The notes under the pieces were generated by a model. That model was given only the letters and a program-made list of their open reading frames with translations. It searched no databases and was not told the origin of the DNA. Source: Crambe crambe (Eukaryota > Porifera > Demospongiae > Poecilosclerida > Crambeidae). Taken from it: a DNA stretch of 64,000 bases. Made by a program: the position numbers and the translations under genes. The stretch is from positions 7,956,501 through 8,020,500 of the forward strand of contig OZ004586.1 of assembly GCA_963924555.1 (NCBI GenBank), read 5' to 3'. Shown in pieces: positions 36,001-48,774 of this stretch (the first letter of the stretch is position 1; each line of letters begins with the position of its first letter).

Positions 36001-36724
36001 TTCAACTTTAACGCTATTGATAAATCAAAATAGCATTCATTTATTGCCTCATGCCCAAGACCCTTTTTTCGTAGAGAGCAGATCTAAAAAATATCACATA
36101 GCTTAGCTAGCTATTTCATGATTATCAATAATTCTTGACCTCAGTCCTTGTAGCTGACCTATTTGCCACTGTAGTGTGTTAAGGCATACTAACAGGTGGA
36201 AAAAAAATTCTCTGTTTCTATGGTGAAATAATGTGATAAAAGGTCTTGCTATTTGTCATGGATGTTTAGTGTTAAGTCTTACTCACTAGGATGTGGGTTG
36301 TGTCTGGTGTAAAATGCAAGTTTTTCCGGGTTTCTCATGAGGATTTGCCGGTCCTTCTTCCCTAGGACGTGTGTCTTCTCATAATCCTAAAAACAAAAAA
36401 TCTTGTTGGCAAGTTACAAGTGACTAGCAATAGGCAATTCCACACACAATGGTTGTACCAGTCACCACAGCTAGCTAAGGGCAAGGATGCATCTATGGGT
36501 ACTAACAAAGCACTATTGATAAAAGGAGGGAATCCACCCTCCACTGTATTAGCCCTTGTTAATGACATACTGCATAGCTACTTAAGTGATTAGATTGCTA
36601 TTGAAAGTACGCTTACTTTGCTGTAGATGGACTTTGGCTGGAGGGATGAGGAAGGAGGGACAAATCCATACATGAAAGGGGACCGAAGAAGCAGACCCTC
36701 TTGACCTTTCGGAACAAATGCCAT
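33043..36724 (-). CDS. TBATA: TBATA (SPATIAL) homologue
   Basis: Six exons with consistent phases on the minus strand: 36617-36724, 36287-36386, 35357-35536, 34391-34545, 34100-34181, 33043-33710, giving 430 residues. Family-level matches to vertebrate TBATA are the phrase FYTRHNPHPTRVCHMKGL followed by DAPICCVQDD (human has FSRHHPHPQHV and PVCVVRD), GIPAIGV, AWRDELEKK, and the helix LLDILCRILQTDSIPACLAW with the following EKTIVLNMIKMA. These are from memory, not an alignment run here. The N-terminus (MAFVPKGQEGLLLRSPFMYG) and long basic C-terminus (RRRRSASLNMP, KKTRSRSMHAK) are less conserved. Vertebrate TBATA is expressed in thymus, brain and testis and has been linked to cell-proliferation control and to cilium or sperm tissues. 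Its role in a sponge is unknown. It shares a 656-bp promoter region with the NF-kB gene. Confidence 0.8.
34698..34852 (-). mobile_element. Short non-autonomous MITE-like repeat, copy 7 (TBATA intron 3)
   Basis: Left end CACTTGATCCTTCGATCATT; core GATCAGCTCTCTGCTGGTG and TTTTAAATGTGAAATTTGG; right end GTATGATCACGTG. Inverted relative to copies 1, 2, 4 and 5. Confidence 0.7.
35199..35305. repeat. Foldback with 36-bp arms in TBATA intron 3
   Basis: AACATGGGTGCCATGGGTTT through TTATAAACAA (35199-35234) pairs with TTGTTTATAACCCATAAAAC through TACCCATGTT (35270-35305), with two mismatches and a 35-bp loop. It ends 50 bp from the splice donor of TBATA exon 3. Confidence 0.85.
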
Positions 36725-37380
36725 GGCCAAGCGCTTCCTCTTTACAAGTGTTTCTAGCGTTTTTTTTCACACTTTTGTGGCAAGATCACACCTTAGCTCC
36801 TCCCCCTTAGTTTGCAAAAACTTCTCCTGTCGGATAATTAGAGCAGGATAAACTTTGCACTCATCCAAAGTATGACGTAATGTTGTTTTTAAAAATCGGG
36901 TGGGTCCCCGGATCCGCGGATTCCCTTGTTGATTTCCGCTTTTTTGGTTACGCTAGCGAATCTGATTGGTTGAAAGCACGTGTAGGGACAGTCACCATTT
37001 AACCCGGTGGAAATTACTCACCAGATAACATACTGGGTTTTTCCCAGCAAAGAGAGCTTTTTTTTGAGAGCATTCATATTATATAAAAGCGAGGACAGCC
37101 AGACCGAAGGGGAATTACTGCAAAGTTCTTTCAGGTCCGTGAATACAAATAAATTATTTAAAGATCCAGCCTTTTTCAAACGGATGTTGATTAAGATGTT
37201 ATTTTAGCTAGTTTGAGCCATTTGTAGCGACAAGGAGACATTTAGTTCTCTTTTGAATAAGTGAGTAATACTAGAATTACCTGGAGTTCAGTACAGTTGG
37301 TTTGCTGGTAACTGGAGATTGCTAGCTCAGCCCCTTTTTTAGCCTGAAGACATAGCTACTTTTTTTGCCAGAGGGCAAAT
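36725..37380. promoter_or_regulatory. Shared divergent promoter region of TBATA and NF-kB
   Basis: 656 bp separate the two start codons, which face away from each other. The region has more CpG-containing words than its surroundings (GGATCCGCGG, TTACGCTAGCG) and includes both 5' leaders. No TATA box is convincing for either gene. I saw no clear NF-kB site matching the full consensus. Confidence 0.55.
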
Positions 37381-38051
37381 ATGATGGCACAATCCCAAGC
37401 CCTGGGCATCCAGCCCGACCTTATGCAGCATCATCATAATGGTGAGTCAAGCTACTGGTGGTTCTAGCTAATCAGCTAGGTTTAACAAAATTGGGTAGGG
37501 CAATATTTCAAGGGCAGTACAGTAAGTTGAGATGCTGGCTATAACTAGAAGGCTTTTCTTGGGTGGTCATCTTGTCCTCCTTGGCCAAATTCAAGCAGTC
37601 AGGGTTGCAAAATATCTCTCTTTTTTTTCCTTCCTTTTTTTCGGTGATTATAAAGGTGAAGTTTCAAATGTATGCAGAGTGTGTGTGCATGAATGAATTA
37701 ATATGTGTACAGGTGTATTGTGATTATGATGGGATGGCAGGTTTAATCCTTGTAGCAATGTGTGTCAGTATCTTGTGTTGATCTATGTGATATGTTTACC
37801 CCTTAATGAGTGCATGCCAATGAATTGTGTGAAGGTAGCAATGGACAGGGTTGGTGGGAATAGTTGGATAATGAATAGGAGCTCACCCTTTAATGTGTGC
37901 AATGGCTTGAAGCTTGGTTGTGTAGCAGAGTTGGGAAATGTGAGTCACCTCAGTCTATCAGTGATAAAGGAGTTCTAAAGATCTTTCATCACTCCCAAGC
38001 TTGAGATAACAATGAAGCCTTCTGGCTGGTGGATACAGAATTTAGGGCCAT

Positions 38052-38106
<55 letters not shown>

Positions 38107-41100
38107 GGGCAGGAACTTTATAGACTATCTTCCCTGAATTGTGGTATCTATAGAACGATTCTTGGAAGCCCTTACTCTTTACTCACTATCTTGGGGATGA
38201 ATTCTATTCCACCCACTAAGTGCATTTTGTTGTGATAGTGTTATGGTGGAAGTCCCTCAATTATCCATGACATCATGTCTGCCATAGAGAAACAATGTCG
38301 GTTAATAACGATGATGTCATTGGGCAGTTTTGAGGCTTTGTATCAGGTATCAGTAATGCAAAGTGGTATGGTGCAAAATAGTAATCTCAAAGTGTGGTCT
38401 AAGTCTCTACATTAGTAATCTGGGTCTTAATTTGCATATGTCTTTGTATATTAAGTCAGTAATCTTGGTCTTTGTATGTTTATTAAGTCGGTCTCCGTAT
38501 GTAAGTCAGTAATCTTATATTAAGTGGTCTCTGTATGTTAAGTCAGTAATCTTGGTCTCCGTATATTAAGCTCGGTATCTCTGGTCTCTGTATGTTAAGT
38601 CAGTAATCTTGGTCTCTGTATGGCTTAGCCTTTTGTGCAGGTATGGATTTACTGAGCATGTGCAGAAACAATACCACGTGGAAATTGATCATGAAGTATT
38701 CATGACTTGAGCATGCGATGCTCAGATGCTTAGATCGCATACGTAATTATGAAAAAAAAAACAAAAAAGAAAAAAGATTCTTGTGGATGATGGGGAAATT
38801 TAGGACCTGTGAATTAATGATATTCATGGACACTGAGTAACAGTTGTACCTGGTAATTGAATGAATATTGTTTAAAGTTGAAATAGACTTTTAGAGCTGA
38901 TATTCATTTGTCTTCAAGATTTTGCTGTTGAGTTATTTAAGTGGGAGGCAGCTGCATACATAAGAAAGCTGTAATGCTTACCTGGATATGCCAATCCACT
39001 TGCCTAGCATATAGAACAGTCATGACCTGAGAGTCAGCTCACTTGCTTGCTGAAATAATTAACTTAAAGAGATTTATTTAATGGCTAGTGGTTTAGAAAT
39101 GAAACTGCAGAAGTTTGGATAAACTGTTTGTGTGATGAAGGATGCATTGTTTTCATAAACTATGCTAACCTCAGAACTACAGTAATCAGAGATGACTTCA
39201 CTCTTAAAACCCTTTCATCTTGACAGCAGCTTGATGTAGGGATGTTGGCCTTTCATCTTGACACCAGCTTGATGTTATTCTTCCACTGACTTCAACCCTA
39301 ATTTTTCCCCAGCACAGATACTGTTTACTTTCATCAATGAGATGCACTTATAACGGGTGATTTCATTCACACATCAAAGGGTATTTGTGGTCAACCAGCA
39401 TTATATTGACCACATCAAAGGGAAGATGTTCATGAAGGCATAGTGGGCCCCCATGGTTCTGCTTCAATGCATGCACGCAGAGTACATGTAAAGGCTATAG
39501 TCCAGTTCTTAGATGCACTGCAATTCTGTAGAATATTTCACTAATTTTAATTCTACTACCATCAATTGGACATTTTTTTTGTGGCCCTGTCTCAGCGACG
39601 AAAAGTTATCACACATGAAAATAATAACCTTTAAAAGCTTTGTTTTTTTTTTACTTAGACGAATGATATTCATAGCATGTCAGGTATGCATTTTGAAGCC
39701 CAATGACTCAAAGGTGGGTATAAAACTGATGCGCAGCATATGCCTTAATGAAGCGATACTGTTGTTGTTGTTGTTGTTGTTGTTGTTGTAGACCCAATCA
39801 TGCCCTGAGGCTGAGAGGTGAAATAAGGAAGTATGTGCTAGAAGTGTCATTACAGCTGCATTAGAGATGATACAGCTTAATTAATTGACCAAGAAGTCGC
39901 TGAGTGTTAGCCTAACCCTCAGCGACTTTTTGGTCAATAGTATTATTGTAATGTTATTCATAGCATGTAGTAATGTAGTAATTAAATATTATTGAAACCC
40001 AACGTGTAATATCGCTCATGGTTGGGTATAAAACTGTGTAACGGGAACTCTCGAGCATCTTCAGCAGTAGATCTTATCCATCAGAAATTTTGAATTTTTG
40101 GAAAGCTCTAGAGAGCTTGCAGCTGGTTCATTGAGAGTACCATAATTTCTCGTGTGTAATTGGAGGAGGGCCTGACCCACCCCTCTGCCAATTATGGCTG
40201 AGAAGCTGAGGGTGCTAATTAGTGATATTTGCCCTTAGAAGATATTGGGGGATGAAATAGGTATCTTTAATTAGAGGGTCTGAACCTGATCACTTCCTTT
40301 CAGATGGAAACTGAAGATCCCAATACCATAGCCCAGCACCTGCTTCATATAATCCAAAATTTGACCCATAGGCTGAGCCGCCTGGACAAATAAAGTGTCT
40401 ACCATGATGACTTCACTCCATTTTGAGCAGTGCTAGCTGTTATTTGAATATTTGTTCCTCTTGGTGGGACAGCTGAGCACAGTCTATAGTGGGTACATGT
40501 AAAGTTCGAAGTGCTCACTGCAATTCTGTTGTAGAATATTTGTTACTACCCTAAATTGGCATGTAGTAATGTTGAAACCCAAAAACTGGAGCACAGTGCA
40601 CAACTAATTGGAAATCAAGCTCTTAAGAGCTTACAAATTTGATGAATGTAACAGTGACTTCCTTTTCAAATCACTAATGGAGTAATGTTATTCAAGGCAT
40701 TCAGTTAATTAAATATTGTTGAAACCCAACGTGCAATATCACTCATGGTTGGGTATAAAACTGTGTAACTGGAAGTCTTGAATAGCAGATCTTATCCATC
40801 ATTAGATTCTGAATTTTTGGAAAGGTCTGAAGAGCTTGACAGCAAAAGTATTATGAGAGTAGCAGGGTTCAATTTTAACTGTCTGTCATCTATTTCTTCT
40901 TCATATTCTTCAACTTTGCTACTTCTAGGACTAGAATGTTAACGTTAGTCACGAGTGTTTGATGAAACCCAACGTTTATTTTCTCTCAAGGGCTCACTGC
41001 AATTCTGTTGTAGAATATTTGTTACTACCCTAAATTGGATTCATAGCATGTAGTAATGTTGAAACCCAACGTGCACTATCATGTATAAAACTGGAGCACA

Positions 41101-43506
41101 TTGGAAATTATATCCATTCAATGCTCTTAAGAATCTGCAAATTTGATGAAAACTCTGAAGCAGTAACTTCTTTGATTAATAGAGTAATATTATGCAGTTA
41201 ATTAAATATTGTTGAAACCCAACTTGCAATATCACTCATGGTTGGGTATAAAACTGTGTAACTGGCACTCTTGTCCATCATTAAATGTAGATTTTGAATT
41301 TTTTTGAATTTTTGGAAAGCTCAAAGAGCTTGCAGCAAAAATATTATGAGATTGGGATGTATGATGTATCGTATCATGGTAACTTTACTGGTGGGTTCAA
41401 TAGTATTATTCATATGTGATCAAGGACCAGTTGTAGGACTTCACAATGTGGACCAGGGTTCCCCTAGCTGTACAAACAGGTTCCTACTGTACTTTCAAAC
41501 ACTTTCAGAGTGCTTAAGTATATTCATGAGAGTATACTTTCAATTAGTGCCATAGACCCAGCCCACTTTCTTTGAAGTTTCTTTATCCAAAACAGAGTGG
41601 CCCTCTGACAGTGTGTACATTTAGTATTCTGGAGGTAAAACTGAATTACATTGTGTTAAATTATAAAGAATTCATAGCATTCAGTAATGGGCGTGAAACC
41701 CTGCATTGATAATCTAGATTCAGGAGCTTTGTAGTCAAACCTCTAAATGTCTACACTTTTGGACCAGAGAAAAGAAGGTGTGTGCTTATTTCAGAGAGAG
41801 AGAGTCTTCTGATAGATGAAGTAATGTTATTCATGATATGTAGTAATTAGTCTGGTGAAACCCAACGTGCACTATCACTCATAGGTAGGTATAAAAATGG
41901 TGCATGAGCACGTGCTGTGATGTCTCTAGTGTAATTCGTTTCTCTATGATTTCATTGAAAACGTAAGAATTTTTGGAAAGCTCTGAAGAGCTTGCACCTT
42001 ATATGTAACATTATTATTTACTACTTGATCCTATCAGAGGATTTCAATTTTCTGAAGAGCTTGGCTTGTTCTGGCAATAATAGTAAGCCATGTTTATACC
42101 ATGCACACCCGGATTCCAACCTACCTAATTGATGTGGGTTGGGCTTAGTAAGGGATTGTCCCATATCCATAGGTAATGATTTACAATTTTTGGAAAACTC
42201 TAGAGCTTGATAAAAACAATTCATGTTCTATGGTACGATAGTTTTGCTTTTCATTCTTCTGAAACATCAATAGTGAGTGATACATATTTCATTGTAAATG
42301 TTTCTATCTGTGAATGTTAACGTTATTCATGAGTATTTGATGAAACCCAACGTTTATTTCCTCTCAAGGGTGGGTTTATAAAGGAGGTGATGGATGGCTT
42401 AAAGTTGATCAGGTTGATATAGTCCAAATTTTGCAAGAATTTTCGGAAAGCTCTAAGAGTTTATTCACGTGATATTTTTCTCACCTTCGTTTCTGTTATG
42501 GGGTTATGTTCACGACTGGTTGGTGAAAACTAATGTGATATGTGTTTCCCTGCAAATTAAAGATGAATTGTGTTTGGGCTGATTGATTTTTGAAAGCTGT
42601 TAAGAGCTTGCTCACTTGAGTGATGAATGAGGCCATAGCTAGTCAAAGTGCATCTTCTTCCTAATAATATTCATGAGTGGACTGTGGGTCTATAGAATCA
42701 AGTTGCTCTATATCCAAGATGAATAGACATCCACGTTGGATAGAAAGCTAATGTTCACCTTTTTTTTTTTTTTAATAGAATGTTAATAATATTCATGAGG
42801 TTGGTAGGAAACCCAATGTGTAGATCCTGTCAATGGTTGCTTTATAATGCAGCTGCCAACCTTACCCTCTCAAGTCCATGTTTCTTCAAAAATGTCGAAT
42901 GTGTTTATTAATAATTTTTGGAAAGCTCAAAGAGCTTGGAAATGTGTACATTGTGAATTCTTGTTGATCCCTGAGGGTGTTAATTGTGGGTGTGAATGCG
43001 TGTATAGCAAATGGTGTGTAGGTGGCTTTATAACGGAGGTGGCAATGAAAGTGATAATACAGAGGTATGGATCCCAACCCCCCCCCCCCCCCCCCCCCCC
43101 CATCCAAAGCAATGAATCTTCGAAGAACGTGCTGACTCTGAAAAAAATCTCCAGTAAATTGAACACCACTATTGCAGAATTTTATCAACACTTCACCATA
43201 GAAACCATTTGCTACTGCCTGATAATGCAGAAAATTCAACGGCTTTATGATTCTACAGTTAATTTCCCACCTATGGGGGGGGGGGGGGGGGGGGCAAAAA
43301 ATTTTTTTGCACATTTTGCATGGTTTTTGTTTTCCCCGTCCCACCCATGAAACCCTGAGGAATCACCCTTGAATGTGTCTCAAGTAATGTTGGCTAGCTG
43401 TATAGGGATTGTAGTCACTTGAGTTTAGAATGGAAGTTCTAAAGATCTCATCACTGGATCGAGATTGGAAAATCTGTAGCGTTGGCAGTGATAAAGCTTC
43501 TACATC

Positions 43507-43549
<43 letters not shown>

Positions 43550-46500
43550 ATGATTGAAGTGACTGTTCCATATGACACTTTAATGGAGGAGGCAGCTGAA
43601 CGTAAGACCATAAAGTATGCTGATCTCCTGGAGACTTTGCGTAGTAAAGGATATAAAGGTTGTCTACTAACTGTTGAAGTTGGATCACGTGGCCTACCAA
43701 ATACATCGAGTTTTACAAAATTAAAAGAACATCTAGGCCTAACAAATAAGATTACAAAAGAACTAATGATTAACACTGCTAAAGGAGCCATTAATGAATC
43801 TTTCTTGATCTGGAAAGCCAGAAATAACAGAACACAGTGACATTACCATGCTCATCATGCTTCACTGCCCCCCCCCCCTCTTTAATTCTTATTTTATTTT
43901 TGTGTGCGCCAGGTAATTGTGCATGGCTCTCGTCAGGCCATTTGACAAAATGATCCTGGAATAACTCACCCCTTATTTGTATTCACCACAAATCAAATGA
44001 AGAGTTATATATATATGAGAGCTGAAATGGTGCATTTGGAGAGTTCTTAGACCAGAATCTTGTGGTGTCTATGAAAAAGATTCTTGGGAGCCCTTACTCT
44101 ACTCCACCCATTAAATGCGTTTTGTTGTGATAACTACAACAATATTGTCTTGTGGTGGAAGTCCCTCAATTATCCATGACATCATGTCTGCCATAGAGAA
44201 ACAATGTTTTAATAGTGATGATGTCATTGGGTAGTTTTATCAGGGTGGGTCTGTTATAATTTAGGTCTGGGTCTCTGCTAGTGTACAAGTCAGTAATCTA
44301 GGTCTCAGTGTATTAAGTCAGTAATCTTGGTCTTTGTATATTAAGTAAGTCTCAGTAATCTAGGTCTGTGTATTAAGTCAGTAATCTAGGTCTCTGTATA
44401 ATAATTTATTGACACCATAATTTAATCCATAATATTGGAGAACAGTGTGCAGGTATGATTTACTGAGCATGTGCAGAGACAATGCCACAGAAATTGGAAA
44501 CTAACTTTTTCTTGAAGTATTCATGACTTGAGCATGCGATGCTTAGTCACATACGTAATTATGAAGAAGAAAAACAAAAGATGATGGGGAATTTAGGACC
44601 TATGGACTAATGATATTCATGGACACTGAGTAACAGTTGTACCTGGTAATCTATGAATCAAGAATCAATGCTGGAATATTGTTTTTTAAGTTGTCGGCAC
44701 TGGAAGTGTCGGTCTAAGGGGGAAAACCGTGCTATAAACCATTATCTCCCTAGTATGACTTGGTTTTATTTTAGTGAGGTATTATAAAGACATCCAAATT
44801 TTGAGGAAGGTTTTTAGGATAGTTCGTTAATTTATATCAAAATACAGAAACAACTTTCTTCTTTAATGACTCAATAGGTTTTAAAATTCACAGTTGGTAA
44901 ATGTAGTAAGCAAGACATTAATTCACATCAAAATGCAGAGACAACTTGAAAAGGAAATGACAAGTGGTTGTGTGAGATTTTGTGGCTGGTGGTTTTGAAA
45001 TGAAAGTCCCTCTAGATGCATTGTTTTCAAACCCAAATTACTCTCAAAGAAAATGAATGAATCTGAGAGCTCTCATGGGGACTTCACTAACTTCCATGTG
45101 CTTCTGAATATATGAATCTCTTTTGTGGTTGAGCCAGTTTGATTAGGGGGTTGTTTACTGCTATGGTTGGGGCCTGGGGACGTGAATATAAGGGACAATA
45201 CCTTGTTTATCTCTATCGGTAACTCCAAGTCTTTCCATGTGACTCAGTAAACTGATAAGTGAGATAGAGTGAGAGGAGTAATCAAGAGGGTATGTCCCTT
45301 CCTTCATTAAGTGGGTAATGAACAAAACAGTATTCATAGCATGTATTAATTAATCAGGTATGCGTGTAGAAATCCAATGTGCTCTACTACTCATGGGTGG
45401 GTATAAAAAGTATACCTAAAGAAAAATTGAAGAAGCGTGCATGGAATTTGGAAAGCTCTGCAACATGGATGGAATTTGAATTTTTGGAAAGCTCTGAAGA
45501 GCTTGCATCCTTCTCTGTCAAAACTGTATTTTATTTTGATTTCAGTATCAGTTATGCAAGGTCATGTTCTTGTGCTTGAGTAACTGTAGTGTTATCATGC
45601 ATGGCGTGCATTAATTAGGGCAAGTGAAGTCGACCCTATGAGGGAGGAAAGCAGTATTTGTCATTGCAGTTCCTTTCGGTGGTAAACAAGCATACGCGCT
45701 TGTTTCACAATGTTTACATTGGCAAATGACATATTTACTATATAGCATTGTTATTGCTAACACTGAAATAGTTTTTGAAAGCTCTTAGGAGCAAAAGCGC
45801 TATAATTTGGAAAAAGTGGGTTTCAGCCTAGTACTACCAAGTATTTGCTGATTTCGTTTCTGATTTTACCGGAAATAATAAGAACTTAACTTGAGTATCG
45901 GCTGATCTCGGAATATTAGATTCTAGCAGCCTTTCAAAACTGGTGCACTGGGTTATGAGTACTTGCCAATCTCAAAATATTTGAGCTTGGAGCCTTGATT
46001 GATCTCTGAACTGCAAAGCTGTTTGATGATTGAGGAAACAAATATTCATAGCGTGCAAGTATGCATGTTGAAACCCAACGTGCACTACCACTCATAGGTG
46101 GGTATAAAACTCAGTAACGACCAGACACACACCCTTTGTGGCAGCTCTGTGGGTTCATAAGTGGAAAGCTCTGAAGAGCCTTTTCTTTTCTCTGATTTTA
46201 TTTTTGCTCTGATGATAGTGAAGAAATGATTAAGAGCTTGCTGGCAAAGTCACTATTGTTGTATGCACATTCTTCTGGTTGGTCCCTTGCAAACACAGTG
46301 ACATCATTGGCTATAACTTTGCTGGCCACAATGCTTTGCATTTTCTTAGTAGAGCGTAGCATGTAGATAAGCATGTTGAAACCCAACGTGCAGTACCACT
46401 CGGGTGGGTGGTACTGTTGGATGTATTCAACAACGATCCAGTCATGAAAATGTATTATTAAAGCTCTGAAGAGCTTGCAGCTTGATGAATGTAAATGAAC

Positions 46501-48731
46501 AATAACAACAAAAACAAAAACAACAAAAATAAACAACAAAAAAACAACAAAAACAGAAACAACAAAAACAAAACAACAAAAACAAAAAGCAATAACAACA
46601 AGCATCAGTAATGTTATTCATAGCATGTAGTAATGCAGTAATTAAATATAGCTGAAACCCAACGTGCACTATCACTCATTGGTGGGTATAAAAATGGCGT
46701 GTGTACTTGCTGATCTCAATATTGTGATTTCAATTCTTCTTTATGGAAAAACGTAAGAATTTTTGGAAAGCTCTGAAGAGCTTGCACCCTTTGATCCTAT
46801 CCGAAGATTTATAAAGTAATGTTATTCATAGCATGACGTGATGTACCGTAAATCTGGAAATTTTCGCGTAAAATATCTTCGCGTTTTATTTTTTCGATGC
46901 GTTTATTATTCGTTTTTTGAATCACCCGCGAATTATTTTCAACAATGAAAATTTCGCTACTAAATCCAGCTGGAGAAAAATGGCGGTAAGTGCTAGCGCA
47001 GAGTTCCAGATCACTTGCTGTGTTCGTGGCTACCATGTGTACCGTGACATGTGGGATGCCAGTCTAGGTGAAACGCTAGAGTGTGAGGGAGCCAACGAAT
47101 GAAAAGGACAGGTACACGGTGGCAGTGAAGAAATCAGGTACGATTGTAGGACGTGATCGAAAGACTATCTCGAACTAACTAACTCTGCCTCTACTTCACA
47201 ATTCGCTCGAGTAATAGCCCGAGAAGGAACAGGGGGATCTGGAAGACCTTCAAATACTTGGAGAGCTAGAGACTAGTACGCAATGCAATGTGCTTCCTAC
47301 CGTATATATTTTCAATATTTTAATAATCCGTTGTAGAAAATATTTCACGTGTTTAATTTTCGTTGTTTGAGCCAACCGCGAATTATTTTTAACAGCGAAA
47401 ATTTCCAGATTTACGGTAGTATGTTACTGAAGTATGCCTGTTGAAACCTAACGTGCACTGCCACTCATAGGTGGGTGCATTTGAAGCTTGATGTATTACA
47501 TGACTAGTGGATGGAAAGTTCTGAAGAGTTATCTGTCAATGCTGCCTAAAAGCACTAGAGTTTAAGGCACTAATGTCTTTTTTTGCCTTCAGTGTGTGTG
47601 TTTCAATTAGGAGATGATAAAACCACTCTCACCGTTAATGTAAATTCAAGGTGGCCTGTACCCTGTCCCTGGCTCTTGATCCAGGAACCTAGCTAGGACT
47701 CGTATGTGGAGACTTCTGTGAATCAATCACATTGTGGCGACACTGACTTCATAAAGAATTCATAGTATGTAGTAATTAGTGTCATTTGAAACCCAATGTA
47801 TACTTCCACTCATGTGACTTCATAAAGAATTCATAGTATGTAGTAATTGAAACCCAATGTATACTTCCACTCATATGCGAGTATAAAACTCCAACTGCTG
47901 CATCAAGAAACCTCCTCTATAGTACTTTATCTCTTGTTAAGATTTTAAGTAATTTTTGGAAAGCTCAAGGAGCTTGAAGTCTTCCTTGTTCTCTGATAAA
48001 AGCTGGATGTTCACTAACCCATAGCTCATGTGCACTGAGTTGTGTGTCTGTCTTACATCTACCACGCACAGTCCATAACAGTCTAAATGTTGTGTGTGGA
48101 GAGAGAGAGAGAGAGATAATGTTATTTGTAGTACAATGCGCACCACCACTCATAGGTTGGTCCTTTTGGATTGGGTCACGGTTAGTATATCCTTAAGAAT
48201 TTTTGGAAAGCTCAAGAGAGCTTAGCTTGTTGCTTGATATAACATTAGCCTATTAGAAAGCACCAAAGTCTCTGTTACTGTGTGTGCTAGAACAGCACTG
48301 AAGTTTAACCAATTGGAAAGTCTTTTTTGCCTTCAGTGTGTGTGCTTCAATTAGGAATTAAGGAGGCCTGTGCCCTGGCTCTTCACACATGTGATCCAGG
48401 AACCTAGCTAGAGTGGAGACTTTTATGAATCAATCTGTGGTGACACTGACTTCATAAAGAATTCATAGTATGTAGTAATTGAAACCCAATGTATACTTTC
48501 ACTCATAATTATGTTGAGTATAAAACTCCAACTGCTGCATCAAGAAAGCTCAGTTTTATATTATCATACTTTTTTTTAATTTTTGGAAAGCTCAAGGAGC
48601 TTGAAGTCTTCCTTGTTCTTCGGTAAAAGCTGGGTATTCACTAACCCTCAGTTCATGTGTGTACTGGATCATGTGTGTCTGTCTTACATCTACCATGCAG
48701 CCCATAGCAGTTCGAGTGTTTCAACTTCAGT

Positions 48732-48774
<43 letters not shown>

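Noticed and set aside
37090-37120. Possible NF-kB autoregulatory site GGGGAATTAC in the NF-kB leader
   Set aside because: The 3' half does not fit the YYCC consensus.
42847-43350. 167-residue + frame and 152-residue minus frame with poly-Pro and poly-Gly
   Set aside because: Both depend on C and G homopolymers and run over a snRNA-like unit.
46198-46675. Minus-strand frames over the AACA repeat
   Set aside because: Same simple-repeat artefact, overlapping snRNA-like remnants.
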